Shown here piece by piece: positions 31,238 to 39,659 of a stretch of 49,117 nucleotides of DNA. Each line of letters starts with the position of its first letter. Positions within the stretch are counted from its first letter, which is position 1. Where the stretch lies: assembly GCA_900759005.1 (NCBI GenBank), contig CAAEUQ010000184.1, forward strand, positions 1 to 49,117, in the 5' to 3' direction. The notes beneath the pieces were generated by a model. It was not told the origin of the DNA. It made no database searches and saw nothing but the letters and a program-made list of their open reading frames with translations. The translations under genes and the position numbers were made by a program. The DNA is from Clostridia bacterium (GTDB taxonomy: Bacteria; Bacillota; Clostridia; Christensenellales; Aristaeellaceae).

Positions 31238-32140
31238 ATGGTAGACGTGAAGCTCTTCACCCTGCTCAAGGTCTACGAGACGGGTAATTACACGCGCGCG
31301 GCGGAAAAGCTGTCGCTGACGCAGCCGGCGGTGAGCCAGCATATCAAGCAGATCGAGCGGGAACTGGGAACCGTCGTATTCGATCGTTCCGGCGGCAAAA
31401 TTCGCCCCACGCCTGAGGGAACGCTCGTCATTCAGTATGCGGAACGCGTCGTATCGCTGTATGAGAACCTCCAGCGCGCGCTGGAAGATAAGCGCAAATC
31501 GATTGATCGTCTGCGCGTCGGCATTACGCATACGTCCGAGAGCAATATCGTGACCGAGGTGCTCGCGCAGTACGCCGAGCAGTTCGACAACATGAAAATC
31601 ACGATTCAGACCGATACGATCAGCAATCTTTATGAAATGCTCAAGACGTATAAGATCGATATCGCAATCGTTGAAGGCGCGGTCGCCGATCCGTCGATCA
31701 ATTCGGTCATGCTGGATACGGACAGCCTCGTGCTCTGCGTGTCGAACGAGCATCCGCTGGCAAAGCGCAGTCTGGTGACGATCGAGGAGCTGAAGAAGGA
31801 GAAGATGATTCTTCGCTTGCCGAGTTCGGGCACGCGCAATCTGTTCGCAGCAAACCTCGAAAGCCGGAATCTTTCGCTGGAGGATTTCAACGTGACGCTC
31901 GAGGTCGACAACATCGCGACGATCAAGGATCTCGTTCGCCGCAATTACGGTGTGTCCATTCTGGCGCGCAGCGCGTGCATGGACGAGCTGAAAAAGGGCA
32001 AGATCACCGTGCTCCCGATTGAAAACCTGAGCATGATCCGCGAGGTGAACATTCTGTATCACCACACGTTCAAGCACGCGGAGATCCTGCAGGACATCGT
32101 TCGCATTTACAATGAAACCGCAAAAAAATTGCGCGCATAA
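31238..32140 (+). CDS. LysR-family transcriptional regulator
   Basis: Protein of 300 residues. The N-terminal winged helix is clear: FTLLKVYETGNYTRAAEKLS, LTQPAVSQHIKQIERELGTV and FDRSGGKIRPTPEGTLVIQY. A periplasmic-binding-protein-like effector domain follows (about 90-295), with LRVGITHTSESNIVTEVLA, DIAIVEGAVADP and VEDNIATIKDLVRRNYGVSI-like residues (VDNIATIKDLVRRNYGVSIL). The ligand is unknown. LysR regulators often control a divergent gene; here thiT lies upstream in the same direction, so autoregulation or control of the following surE is more likely. Start 31238 has GGGAGG upstream. Confidence 0.92.
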   Translation: MVDVKLFTLLKVYETGNYTRAAEKLSLTQPAVSQHIKQIERELGTVVFDRSGGKIRPTPEGTLVIQYAERVVSLYENLQRALEDKRKSIDRLRVGITHTSESNIVTEVLAQYAEQFDNMKITIQTDTISNLYEMLKTYKIDIAIVEGAVADPSINSVMLDTDSLVLCVSNEHPLAKRSLVTIEELKKEKMILRLPSSGTRNLFAANLESRNLSLEDFNVTLEVDNIATIKDLVRRNYGVSILARSACMDELKKGKITVLPIENLSMIREVNILYHHTFKHAEILQDIVRIYNETAKKLRA

Positions 32141-32152
32141 AGGAGAATACAT

Positions 32153-32893
32153 ATGCATATCATGCTTACCAACGATGACGGCATTCAGGCGCTCGGCATT
32201 CGCACGCTCGCGCGCGTTCTTTCCGATGCGGGACATAAGGTCAGCGTTTGCGCACCCGATCGCGAGCGCAGCGCGGCGAGCCATTCGATCACGCTTCGCC
32301 GCGCGCTGACTGCCGAAAAGGTCGAATTCCCGTGCGCGGAAATCGCGTATGCGGCAGATGGCACGCCTGCGGATTGTGCGCGGCTCGGGCTTTACCTGAT
32401 TCCGAACGTCGATCTCGTGATTTCCGGCATCAATAATGGCTCAAATCTCGGCGGCGCGTGCGTGTATTCCGGAACCGTCGGCGCGGCGATGGAGGCGGCG
32501 ATGTCCGGAATGCCCGCGCTGGCGACTTCGCTCGGCGCGTTCGACCAGACCGATTACGTCCCCGCCGCGCGGGTGACGCTCAAGGTTGCCGAATGGATGA
32601 TGGATCATCCGCTCGGACGCGGCGAATTCTATAATCTGAATGTGCCCGCCGTGCCGTACGATCAGATTCAGGGCGTAATCGCCGCGCCGCTCGCGCCGAA
32701 TTACCTCGATTCCGCCGCCTATACGCCGACGGAGGATGGCAAATTCATGTATACGCACGGCGTCAACGTGCCGTTTGAGGATCCGGAATGCGACGTGCTG
32801 CGCATGAAGGAAGGCTTCGCGCCGCTGACGAAGCTCACGTGGGATCTGCGCCTGAACGCGCCGCATCCGGACGCTGCGGAAATCAACCTGTGA
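32153..32893 (+). CDS. surE: 5'-nucleotidase SurE
   Basis: Protein of 246 residues, a metal-dependent phosphatase acting on nucleoside 5'-monophosphates and short polyphosphates, linked to survival in stationary phase. Family marks: MLTNDDGIQALGIRTLARVL (metal-binding Asp-Asp), VCAPDRERSAASHSITLR, DGTPADCARLGLYLI, SGINNGSNLGGACVYSGTVG and AMEAAMSGMPALATSL. The start is 12 bases after the LysR stop, with AAGGAG before it, so it is in operon with the regulator. Length matches the family. Confidence 0.94.
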   Translation: MHIMLTNDDGIQALGIRTLARVLSDAGHKVSVCAPDRERSAASHSITLRRALTAEKVEFPCAEIAYAADGTPADCARLGLYLIPNVDLVISGINNGSNLGGACVYSGTVGAAMEAAMSGMPALATSLGAFDQTDYVPAARVTLKVAEWMMDHPLGRGEFYNLNVPAVPYDQIQGVIAAPLAPNYLDSAAYTPTEDGKFMYTHGVNVPFEDPECDVLRMKEGFAPLTKLTWDLRLNAPHPDAAEINL

Positions 32894-32900
32894 GGCGAAT

Positions 32901-33404
32901 ATGACGCATTACGAAATTGAACGCAAATACCTGATCGATCTGCCGGACGAACGCTTTCTCGCCGCCCAGCCCGATTGCGCGGTCTGGGACATCGAGCAGA
33001 TTTATCTGCTCGGCGAGCCTGGCAAAACGCGCCGCATTCGCCGCGTGGTTGAGAATGGGCAAACGCGTTGTTATCAGACGACGAAGCGCAGGATTTCGGC
33101 TGCGATCGCTGATGAGCGCGAATCGCAGATCGGCGAATCGGAATACAATCGGCTGTGCGCGGAACGTGATCCATCGCTTCAAACGATTCTGAAACGGCGC
33201 TATCGGATTCCATTTGCCGGAAGGACGCTCGAAATCGACATTTACCCGTTCTGGCAGCGTCAGGCGGTGCTCGAAATCGAATTGGAAAGCGAAGAAGAAC
33301 CCGTTCACATTCCGGATTGGCTGCGCGTTCGCCGAGAGGTCACGAGCGAAAAGCGCTATAAAAACGTCGCTCTCGCGCGAAAAATTCCGGCGGAGGACGC
33401 ATGA
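32901..33404 (+). CDS. CYTH-domain (triphosphate tunnel) protein
   Basis: Protein of 167 residues that starts with the signature HYEIERKYLIDLP. It continues with the basic and acidic strands of a beta barrel (TRRIRRVVENGQTRCYQTTK, LEIDIYPFWQRQAVLEIEL, SEKRYKNVALAR). CYTH proteins hydrolyse inorganic triphosphate, thiamine triphosphate or nucleoside triphosphates with Mg or Mn; the substrate here is not resolved. It starts 7 bases after surE, in the same operon. Both neighbours act on phosphorylated small molecules, which may be more than chance. Confidence 0.88.
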   Translation: MTHYEIERKYLIDLPDERFLAAQPDCAVWDIEQIYLLGEPGKTRRIRRVVENGQTRCYQTTKRRISAAIADERESQIGESEYNRLCAERDPSLQTILKRRYRIPFAGRTLEIDIYPFWQRQAVLEIELESEEEPVHIPDWLRVRREVTSEKRYKNVALARKIPAEDA

Positions 33405-33443
33405 TTCATCGAAGTGCCTGTTGGCGGGTTGTTTTGGAGAAAA

Positions 33444-33795
33444 ATGAAAATGAACATTGAAAGCATCCGGAACATAACGGTCGTTACCGGAGACGATGCG
33501 ATTACGAACGCGGACGCACTGCTGGAGCTGGCGATGCGCGCGCGATATGAAAACGGTGCGGACAGGCTCGCAATCGAATAGAGCGCGCTCGCGAATGATT
33601 TTTCATTTGGAGTAGGCGGTTTGCGGGAGAAGCGCTGCAAAAGCTGATCAATTATCGTTTCAAAATCACCATTTTCGGCGATTAGAGCCATTATACCGGC
33701 AAGCCGCTGAAGGATTTCATGCGCGAATCCAATCGCGGGCGCGATGTGTTTTTTTTGTCGCGACGCGAAAAGAAATGATTGAAAAAGCCAAATAA
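33444..33795 (+). pseudogene. decayed DUF4180 gene
   Basis: Begins MKMNIESIRNITVVTGDDAI with a Shine-Dalgarno GGAG, and runs to TAG at 33579-33581 after GADRLAIE. Beyond it the DUF4180 pattern goes on in shifted frames: SALANDF, then GEALQKLINYRFKITIFGD, a second TAG, SHYTGKPLKDFMRESNRGRD and a final FFVATRKEMIEKAK before TAA at 33793-33795. The last shift occurs at a run of eight T in about 33748-33757. Two nonsense codons and at least two frameshifts make this a real pseudogene. DUF4180 has no defined function. Confidence 0.8.
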
Positions 33796-33797
33796 AG

Positions 33798-33834
33798 CGG
33801 GCGAGGGGAGAATGCAAATCCCTTCGCCCGTTTT
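33798..33834. terminator. terminator between convergent pseudogene and AraC gene
   Basis: CGGGCGAGGGGA (33798-33809) pairs with TCCCTTCGCCCG (33819-33830) with one mismatch, followed by TTTT on the plus strand. Confidence 0.75.
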
Positions 33835-33837
33835 GCG

Positions 33838-34668
33838 TTATGCGCCGCTCTTTTTCCGCTTTTCGCTTTCGCGATAGGCGCTCGGCGTTGTGGAAAGCGC
33901 ATCATGAAAAACCTCGCACAGCCGCGCGGCGGACGAAAAGCCCGAGGAGAGCGCCGTTTCGGTCAGCGACAGCTCCGTGCCGCTCAAAAGGCGCTTTGCG
34001 TGTGAAAGGCGAAGCTCGACCAGCACCGATTGCGGCGAGCGTCCCGCGTGCGCCTTGAATACGCGAAATAGCTGCGAACGGCTCAGCCCTACGAACGATG
34101 CAACATCTTCGATATGATAATCCGCACGCTGATAGTTTGCGTTCAGCGCCCACAGCGCGCGCTGATAGCTGTCCGTTCCCGCGGAAACCGAGCGCTGGGG
34201 CGACGCGTCGAACCGGCTTTGCGCGATATATGCCATTAAACGAAGCAGTCCGCCGACAGCCGCGGACTGGCTTCTGAGCAGAAGCGACATATCGTCGTAA
34301 ATCGAATACGCGATTTTCAGCGCGGTTTCGGCGTATTTCCCGAGGTCGAATACCGGATTTTCCGGCGTGAGACCCGCCGAACGCGCGAGTTCGTCCGCCC
34401 TTGAACCGGTAAATCCCACCCAGACATAGTCCCATGGCGCGCTTGCGTCCGCGGTATACACGGTAACATCCTCCGGAAAGATCATAAATCCCTGTGAGGC
34501 ATGGATTTCATAGCGCTTAGCACCATTATCGAATACGCCGCGCCCGGACGCCGCGATGTGCATCAGATGATACCCGCGCATGACCGGACCATATCTGTGC
34601 AGCGGCTCGCACGCTTCGCGTCCGCAGTCCTTGATATAGATCTCCCGCCCGAATGCCAGAAAGCTCAT
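33838..34668 (-). CDS. AraC-family transcriptional regulator
   Basis: Protein of 276 residues. The N-terminal half is a cupin-like sensor domain (LHRYGPVMRGYHLMHIAASG; MIFPEDVTVYTADASAPWDY). The C-terminal about 100 residues carry two helix-turn-helix motifs, YHIEDVASFVGLSRSQLFRV and SLTETALSSGFSSAARLCEV, with the usual P-S-A-Y-R end. Start 34668 is chosen because GGAGG lies 8 bases before it; upstream ATGs lack support. It is divergent from a GH4 glycosidase gene with about 118 bases between the start codons, so it is the likely regulator of that gene, responding to a galactoside or related sugar. Confidence 0.9.
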   Translation of the reverse strand: MSFLAFGREIYIKDCGREACEPLHRYGPVMRGYHLMHIAASGRGVFDNGAKRYEIHASQGFMIFPEDVTVYTADASAPWDYVWVGFTGSRADELARSAGLTPENPVFDLGKYAETALKIAYSIYDDMSLLLRSQSAAVGGLLRLMAYIAQSRFDASPQRSVSAGTDSYQRALWALNANYQRADYHIEDVASFVGLSRSQLFRVFKAHAGRSPQSVLVELRLSHAKRLLSGTELSLTETALSSGFSSAARLCEVFHDALSTTPSAYRESEKRKKSGA

Positions 34669-34726
34669 AACCATCCCTCCATGGGAATGATACAACATTT
34701 TCCGCATGGAATGCAACAGTATATGC

Positions 34727-34756
34727 TTGTAGAAACCGCATTGCGTATGTTAAAAT
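34727..34756 (+). promoter_or_regulatory. promoter of the GH4 gene
   Basis: TTGTAG (34727-34732), 18-base spacer, TAAAAT (34751-34756). Upstream, around 34701-34726, imperfect palindromes built on GCAT/ATGC are placed where an AraC-type activator could bind. Confidence 0.55.
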
Positions 34757-34786
34757 AAGGCATCGATATGAAGGAGGTATTCACCC

Positions 34787-36214
34787 ATGCCGAAAATTAC
34801 CTTTATGGGCGCCGGCTCCACGGTGTTCGCCAAGAACGTTCTGGGCGACAGCATGATGACCCCTGCGCTTGAGGAAAGCACCATCGCGATTTACGACATC
34901 GATGCGACCCGCCTGAACGAGTCCGCCATGATGCTCGAGGCGATCAACCGCAACAACGGCTCGAAGGCGCACATCGAGAAGTATCTGGGCGTCGAGAACC
35001 GCAAGGACGCGTTGCGCGGCGCGAATTACGTCGTCAATGCCATTCAGGTCGGCGGCTATGATCCCTGCACGATTACCGATTTTGAAATCCCGAAGAAGTA
35101 CGGTCTGAAACAGACCATTGCTGATACGCTGGGCGTCGGCGGCGTGTTCCGCGCGCTGCGCACGATTCCGGTGATGCTCGATTTCGCGCGCGATATGGAA
35201 GAAGTTTGCCCGAACGCGTGGTTCCTGAATTACACCAACCCCATGGCGATGCTGACCGGCGCGATGCTGCGCATGACCAACATCAAGACCGTCGGTCTCT
35301 GCCATAGCGTTCAGGTTTGCGCGTCTACGCTGCTGAACGAGCTGGGCATCGGCTATGACGACAATGTGCAGTGGAAGATCGCGGGTATCAACCATCAGGC
35401 GTGGCTGCTCGAATGCACCCGCGCCGGCGTGGATCTCTATCCGGAAATCAAGCGTCGCGCGCTTCTGTACAATGAGGGCAAGCTCGATATCGGCACGTTC
35501 GAAGAGCGCGTAAAGATGCTCTGCGGCGATCATGAGCCGGATCAGTATCATCTCGAGCGCCTCCGCAAGGAATACGATCTCTATAAGGAAAAGGGCAAGC
35601 ACGGCGATATGGTCCGCCTCGAGCTGATGCGCCGCTTCGGCTATTACATCACTGAGTCCAGCGAGCACAATGCGGAATACACGCCTTATTTCATCAAGGA
35701 TCGCTATCCGGAATTCATCGACAAGTACAATATCCCGCTCGACGAATATCCGCGCCGCTGCATCCATCAGATCGAAGACTGGAAGAAACGCGGCCATGAA
35801 CTGACGCAGAATCCGCTGCTCAGCCATACCCGCAGCCGCGAATATGCGAGCTACATCATGGAAGCAATGGAGACGGGCAATCCGATCATGATCGGCGGCA
35901 ACGTGCTGAATCGCGGCCTGATCACCAATTTGCCCGGCAACGCGTGCGTCGAGGTTCCGTGCCTCGTCGATCGCAACGGCGTGCAGCCGACCGTCGTCGG
36001 CGACCTGCCGGAGCAGTGCGCTGCGCTGAACCGCACGAACATCAACGTCCAGCTCCTCGCGATCGAGGCGGCGCGCACGCTGAAGAAGGATTATATCTAT
36101 CAGGCGGTTATGCTCGATCCGCACGCGTCCAGCGAGCTGTCGATGGACGATATCGTCGCGATGTGCGATGAGATGATCGAAGCTCATGGCAACTGGATGC
36201 CGAAGTATCATTGA
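34787..36214 (+). CDS. melA: glycoside hydrolase family 4, alpha-galactosidase (MelA-like)
   Basis: Protein of 475 residues of the NAD- and Mn-dependent GH4 family, which cleaves by oxidation-elimination. The NAD-binding N-terminus reads KITFMGAGSTVFAKNVLGDS. Catalytic region: WFLNYTNPMAMLTGAMLRMT, VGLCHSVQ (metal-binding Cys and His) and GINHQAWLLECTRAG (second His). FGYYITESSEHNAEYTPYFI and EVPCLVDRNGVQPTVVGDLP are typical of the MelA alpha-galactosidase branch; galacturonidase or glucuronidase relatives use different motifs, but a related specificity cannot be excluded. It is cytoplasmic. Monocistronic with a terminator behind it; AAGGAGG precedes the start. Confidence 0.9.
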   Translation: MPKITFMGAGSTVFAKNVLGDSMMTPALEESTIAIYDIDATRLNESAMMLEAINRNNGSKAHIEKYLGVENRKDALRGANYVVNAIQVGGYDPCTITDFEIPKKYGLKQTIADTLGVGGVFRALRTIPVMLDFARDMEEVCPNAWFLNYTNPMAMLTGAMLRMTNIKTVGLCHSVQVCASTLLNELGIGYDDNVQWKIAGINHQAWLLECTRAGVDLYPEIKRRALLYNEGKLDIGTFEERVKMLCGDHEPDQYHLERLRKEYDLYKEKGKHGDMVRLELMRRFGYYITESSEHNAEYTPYFIKDRYPEFIDKYNIPLDEYPRRCIHQIEDWKKRGHELTQNPLLSHTRSREYASYIMEAMETGNPIMIGGNVLNRGLITNLPGNACVEVPCLVDRNGVQPTVVGDLPEQCAALNRTNINVQLLAIEAARTLKKDYIYQAVMLDPHASSELSMDDIVAMCDEMIEAHGNWMPKYH

Positions 36215-36240
36215 TCGACTTGAAAAAAATGAATCCGAAT

Positions 36241-36272
36241 GCTCCGTTCCGAACTGGAACGGAGCGCTTTTT
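36241..36272 (+). terminator. Rho-independent terminator of the GH4 gene
   Basis: GCTCCGTTCC pairs perfectly with GGAACGGAGC around GAACT (36241-36265), then GCTTTTTG. Confidence 0.9.
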
Positions 36273-36314
36273 GCAGCTTTAATACGCAAAATTGCAAAAT
36301 AGACGCCTAAACAC

Positions 36315-36388
36315 GAATTAACAAATCTCTAATTATGCAAAAACAGGTTGAAATCGACGATTGTGCATAAAAAATGCAAGAATTAACA
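36315..36388. promoter_or_regulatory. candidate operator region of the TAXI-TRAP operon
   Basis: AT-rich region with two direct copies of GAATTAACA (36315-36323 and 36380-36388) and a palindrome TGCATAAAAAATGCA (36364-36378). It sits just upstream of the TAXI promoter. No regulator gene is adjacent except the AraC gene 1.7 kb away. The rest of the 254-base gap shows no gene. Confidence 0.45.
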
Positions 36389-36408
36389 TTTGAGGGTGAG
36401 AAATTTAC

Positions 36409-36437
36409 TTGCCAAATGAGGGAAGATGATGTATACT
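36409..36437 (+). promoter_or_regulatory. sigma-A promoter of the TAXI-TRAP operon
   Basis: TTGCCA (36409-36414), 17-base spacer, TATACT (36432-36437). Confidence 0.8.
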
Positions 36438-36468
36438 GTCAACCATAAAAGAAACGGAGGGCAAAAAA

Positions 36469-37419
36469 ATGAAAAAGCTTCTCTCTATGGTAATCGCACT
36501 GATGCTTGTATTCTCCTGCGCTTCTGCATTGGCGGAGCTGACCTTTACGACCGGCGGCACGGCGGGCACGTATTACGCGTTTGGCGGCGTGCTGGCGCAG
36601 TATATTTCTGATCATTCCGATGTACAGGTTACGGCGGTCGCCGGCGAGGGCAGTGCGGCGAACATCGATATGCTGGATATGGGCTACGCGCAGCTGGGAT
36701 TCGTGCAGAGCGACGTTGCGTACTATGCGGCGAACGGCATTCGCTTTGAGCAGTATGAAGGCAATCCGGTGACTTCGTTCACTGCGCTGGCGGCGCTGTA
36801 CAATGAAACCGTGCAGCTCGTGACCTGCGATCCCGAGATCAAGTCGATGGATGATCTCCGCGGCAAGAATGTTTCGATCGGTGCGGCGGGCTCCGGCGTT
36901 TACTTTAACGCGATGGACTTCCTTGCGGCGTACGATATGACCGAAGCAGACATCAATCCCCAGTATCTCTCGTTCGGCGATTCGGCGGAAGCGCTCCGCG
37001 ACGGTAAGATCGACGCAGCGTTCGTCGTTGCCGGCGCGCCCACGGTTGCAGTCGTCGACCTGTGCGCCACGAAGGGCGCGTACCTCGTCGGTCTTGACGA
37101 CGAGCACGTTGCGAAGCTGAAGGAGATCAATGGCGCGTACACCGAATGCATCATTCCGGCGGGCACCTATGATGGCATCGATACCGATACCAAGACCGTT
37201 GCGGTCAAGGCGATCATCATTGCAAACGGCGATGTGACCGACGACGAAGCGTACACGATCGTTTCCACCATCTTTGAAAACGCGGCGGACATCACGACCC
37301 AGCACGCGAAGGGCGCAGAACTGGATCTGAACTACGCGGCTGAATGCGGCCTGAACTATCATCCGGGCGCGGCGAAGTATTTCGCCGAAAAGGGCATTAC
37401 GGTGAAGACGGCGGAATAA
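36469..37419 (+). CDS. TAXI-family TRAP transporter solute-binding protein
   Basis: Exported protein of 316 residues that captures the substrate and passes it to the membrane permease encoded next. A signal peptide (LLSMVIALMLVFSCASALA) is followed by LTFTTGGTAGTYYAFGGVLA, the TAXI signature. Other family stretches are AGEGSAANIDMLDMGYAQLG, DLRGKNVSIGAAGSGVYFNA and SFGDSAEALRDGKIDAAFVV. A Cys at position 17 could serve as a lipid anchor, but the lipobox (V-F-S-C) is poor. TAXI systems are driven by ion gradients and known ones move glutamate or dicarboxylates; the substrate here is unknown. Confidence 0.92.
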   Translation: MKKLLSMVIALMLVFSCASALAELTFTTGGTAGTYYAFGGVLAQYISDHSDVQVTAVAGEGSAANIDMLDMGYAQLGFVQSDVAYYAANGIRFEQYEGNPVTSFTALAALYNETVQLVTCDPEIKSMDDLRGKNVSIGAAGSGVYFNAMDFLAAYDMTEADINPQYLSFGDSAEALRDGKIDAAFVVAGAPTVAVVDLCATKGAYLVGLDDEHVAKLKEINGAYTECIIPAGTYDGIDTDTKTVAVKAIIIANGDVTDDEAYTIVSTIFENAADITTQHAKGAELDLNYAAECGLNYHPGAAKYFAEKGITVKTAE

Positions 37420-37438
37420 GCTTCCGAAGAGGTATTCG

Positions 37439-37469
37439 CGGGGCTGCGGCGCAAATCGTCGCAGCCCCG
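37439..37469 (+). other. intercistronic hairpin between TAXI protein and permease
   Basis: CGGGGCTGCG pairs perfectly with CGCAGCCCCG (37439-37448 with 37460-37469). It is not followed by T but by an A-rich run, so it is more likely an mRNA-stabilising or processing stem than a terminator, giving more binding protein than permease. Confidence 0.7.
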
Positions 37470-37521
37470 AATTCAAAAAAAACACCGGTAAGTAACGCCG
37501 GAGAGGAAAGGGGTTCTATCC

Positions 37522-39552
37522 ATGGAGAAGGACAGAAAAATGGAGCGGGCAATCGACGCTTCCACCGATACCGCGGCGGACGTCGAGGCGATTATGCGCA
37601 AGTATGATCGCGAATCCAATACCCGCATTTGGGAGGGTACTCCGAAGATCATCGTGTCCTGCGTGGCAGTGCTGTTTTCGCTGTTCTGCCTGTATGTCAC
37701 GCTGTTTGCCAACTTCATGGAACAGGTGCGCCTTTCGTCATTCCTCGGCGCGTTGATCGTGATCGGGTATCTTACATATCCGGCGAAAAAGGGCAAGGTT
37801 CATGTGAACGCCATGCCGTGGTATGACATTGTTCTGATGGTGCTCGGCGCGGGCGCGTTCTTCTTCTATGTCGTGAACGCTAAATACGTCGTGAAGCTCA
37901 ATATGCGCATTACGAAGGAAACAGTGTATATCGTGGCCGGTCTGATCGGTCTGCTTTCGCTCGCAGAGCTTTGTCGCCGCAGCGTCGGTCTTCCGATTTT
38001 GTGCGTCGCGGGCATATTCGTCGCGTATACAGTCGTGAACCAGTGGAACAAGGGCGGCATTCCGCTGATCATTTATCGCCTGTTCTATGGCGACGGCGGC
38101 GTGCTTTCGACCCCCATCAACGTCTGCTCGAAGTATATCGTCGTGTTCATCATTTTCGGCGCGTTCCTCGAACGCACGGGCATTGAGGATTTCTTCATTA
38201 ATCTTGCCAACGGTTTGTGCGGACGTTTCGCGGGCGGACCGGCAAAGGTCGCGGTTGTCGCAAGCGCATTTGAGGGCATGGTTTCCGGTTCGTCCGTTGC
38301 CAATACGGTCGGCTCCGGTTCCATTACGATCCCGATGATGAAAAAGCTCGGCTATAAGCCCGAATTTGCCGGCGCGGTCGAAGCGGCGGCGTCCACCGGC
38401 GGTCAGATCATGCCCCCGATCATGGGCGCGGCGGCGTTCCTGATGGCGGAGTATGTCGGCGTTCCGTATTCGAATATCATTGTTCGCGCAATTTTGCCGG
38501 CAGTGCTGTATTTCCTTGGCATCTTTATCGCGGTTCATCTGGAAGCGAAAAAGCTCGGCTTGCGCGGCGTTCCGAAGGAGATGCTGCCGCGGGTCGGCGA
38601 ACTGATTCGCGATTCGTATCTGCTCCTGCCGCTGATCATCCTCGTATATCTGGTCAGCTCGAATACGAAAACCATGCAGTTCTCCGCAGCAATTGCAATT
38701 CTGATGGCGATCGCAGTAGGCGTTATTAACAACGTGGCGCGTTATTGCCGCGAAAAGAAAGCGGGCGGCGAAATGACCAATACGTCCGGCAGCACTGTGA
38801 AAGCGGCGGTCGGCATTGGCGGCGGTTTCGGTCCCAAGAGCATTTTCGACGCGCTTGATGCGGGCGGACGCGGCTGTATTACCGTTGGTGTTGCGTGCGG
38901 CATTGCGGGCGTGATTGCCGGATGCCTGACCGTAACCGGACTTGCATCCAAGATGATCAACGCGATCGTCGGCATTTCCGGCGCATCCTCGTTGCTGGCA
39001 CTGGTGTTGACCATGCTGTGCTGTATCGTGCTCGGCATGGGCGTTCCGACCACCGCGAACTATTGCATTATGGCGTCCACCTGCGCGCCGATTCTGATTC
39101 AAATGGGTATTCCGACCATCGCTGCGCACTTCTTTGTGTTCTATTTTGGTATCGTCGCCGATATTACGCCGCCGGTTGCACTGGCAGCGTATGCGGGTTC
39201 CGCGATTGCGCAGGGCAATCCGATGAAGACGGGCCTCACTGCCACGCGGCTTGCGATTGCGGCGTTCATCATTCCGTTCGTGTTTGCGTATTCGCCGATG
39301 ATTCTGTTCGTGGGCGAGAGCATTCTCTGGTATGAGGTCGCGCTGACGGTGATTACCGCGGTGATCGGTATGATCGGCGTTGCGGCGGGTCTGAGCGGCT
39401 ATCTGCTGGGTAATATGAATATCGTTCAGCGTATCGTGACCATTTTGGGCGGTGTGTTGCTGATCATCCCCGGCGTCTGGACGGACGCTGCAGGCATCGC
39501 GCTGGTTGCTATCGCGGTCGTCTGGCAAATGCTTGAAAAGAAGAACAAATAA
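37522..39552 (+). CDS. TRAP transporter permease, fused 4TM-12TM type
   Basis: Membrane protein of 676 residues in which the small (DctQ-like) and large (DctM-like) TRAP subunits are fused, as is normal for TAXI systems. A cytoplasmic N-terminus of about 45 residues leads to the small-subunit helices (IIVSCVAVLFSLFCLYVTLF and following). The large-subunit part contains FGAFLERTGIEDFFINLANG, SGSSVANTVGSGSITIPMMK, AAASTGGQIMPPIMGAAAFL and MLCCIVLGMGVPTTANYCIM, the conserved substrate- and ion-binding regions, and DITPPVALAAYAGSAIAQGN. It pairs with the binding protein upstream; the Shine-Dalgarno AAAGGGG is 10 bases before ATG. Confidence 0.94.
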   Translation: MEKDRKMERAIDASTDTAADVEAIMRKYDRESNTRIWEGTPKIIVSCVAVLFSLFCLYVTLFANFMEQVRLSSFLGALIVIGYLTYPAKKGKVHVNAMPWYDIVLMVLGAGAFFFYVVNAKYVVKLNMRITKETVYIVAGLIGLLSLAELCRRSVGLPILCVAGIFVAYTVVNQWNKGGIPLIIYRLFYGDGGVLSTPINVCSKYIVVFIIFGAFLERTGIEDFFINLANGLCGRFAGGPAKVAVVASAFEGMVSGSSVANTVGSGSITIPMMKKLGYKPEFAGAVEAAASTGGQIMPPIMGAAAFLMAEYVGVPYSNIIVRAILPAVLYFLGIFIAVHLEAKKLGLRGVPKEMLPRVGELIRDSYLLLPLIILVYLVSSNTKTMQFSAAIAILMAIAVGVINNVARYCREKKAGGEMTNTSGSTVKAAVGIGGGFGPKSIFDALDAGGRGCITVGVACGIAGVIAGCLTVTGLASKMINAIVGISGASSLLALVLTMLCCIVLGMGVPTTANYCIMASTCAPILIQMGIPTIAAHFFVFYFGIVADITPPVALAAYAGSAIAQGNPMKTGLTATRLAIAAFIIPFVFAYSPMILFVGESILWYEVALTVITAVIGMIGVAAGLSGYLLGNMNIVQRIVTILGGVLLIIPGVWTDAAGIALVAIAVVWQMLEKKNK

Positions 39553-39566
39553 GCGAATGAATTTCG

Positions 39567-39608
39567 AGCCTGTTTCGCGGTTAAAACGCGAAGCGGGCTT
39601 GATTTTTT
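39567..39608 (+). terminator. terminator of the TAXI-TRAP operon
   Basis: An imperfect stem (AGCCTGTTTCGCG against CGCGAAGCGGGCT) followed by TGATTTTTT. Confidence 0.8.
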
Positions 39609-39627
39609 GCACAAAATAAGGTATGAT
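39599..39627 (+). promoter_or_regulatory. promoter of lepA overlapping the preceding terminator
   Basis: TTGATT (39599-39604), 17-base spacer, TATGAT (39622-39627). The -35 box lies in the terminator's T-tract. Confidence 0.6.
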
Positions 39628-39659
39628 TATCTTGGAATATAAGGCATGGAGGAACGAAC

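Noticed and set aside
34781..36289. 502-codon minus-strand frame opposite the GH4 gene
   Set aside because: Same reason: shadow of a strongly supported family gene, with no ribosome binding site.
37738..39612. Long minus-strand open frame (624 codons) opposite the TRAP permease
   Set aside because: It is His/Arg/Asn-rich with no recognisable motif, and its length is explained by GC-biased third positions of the real gene.
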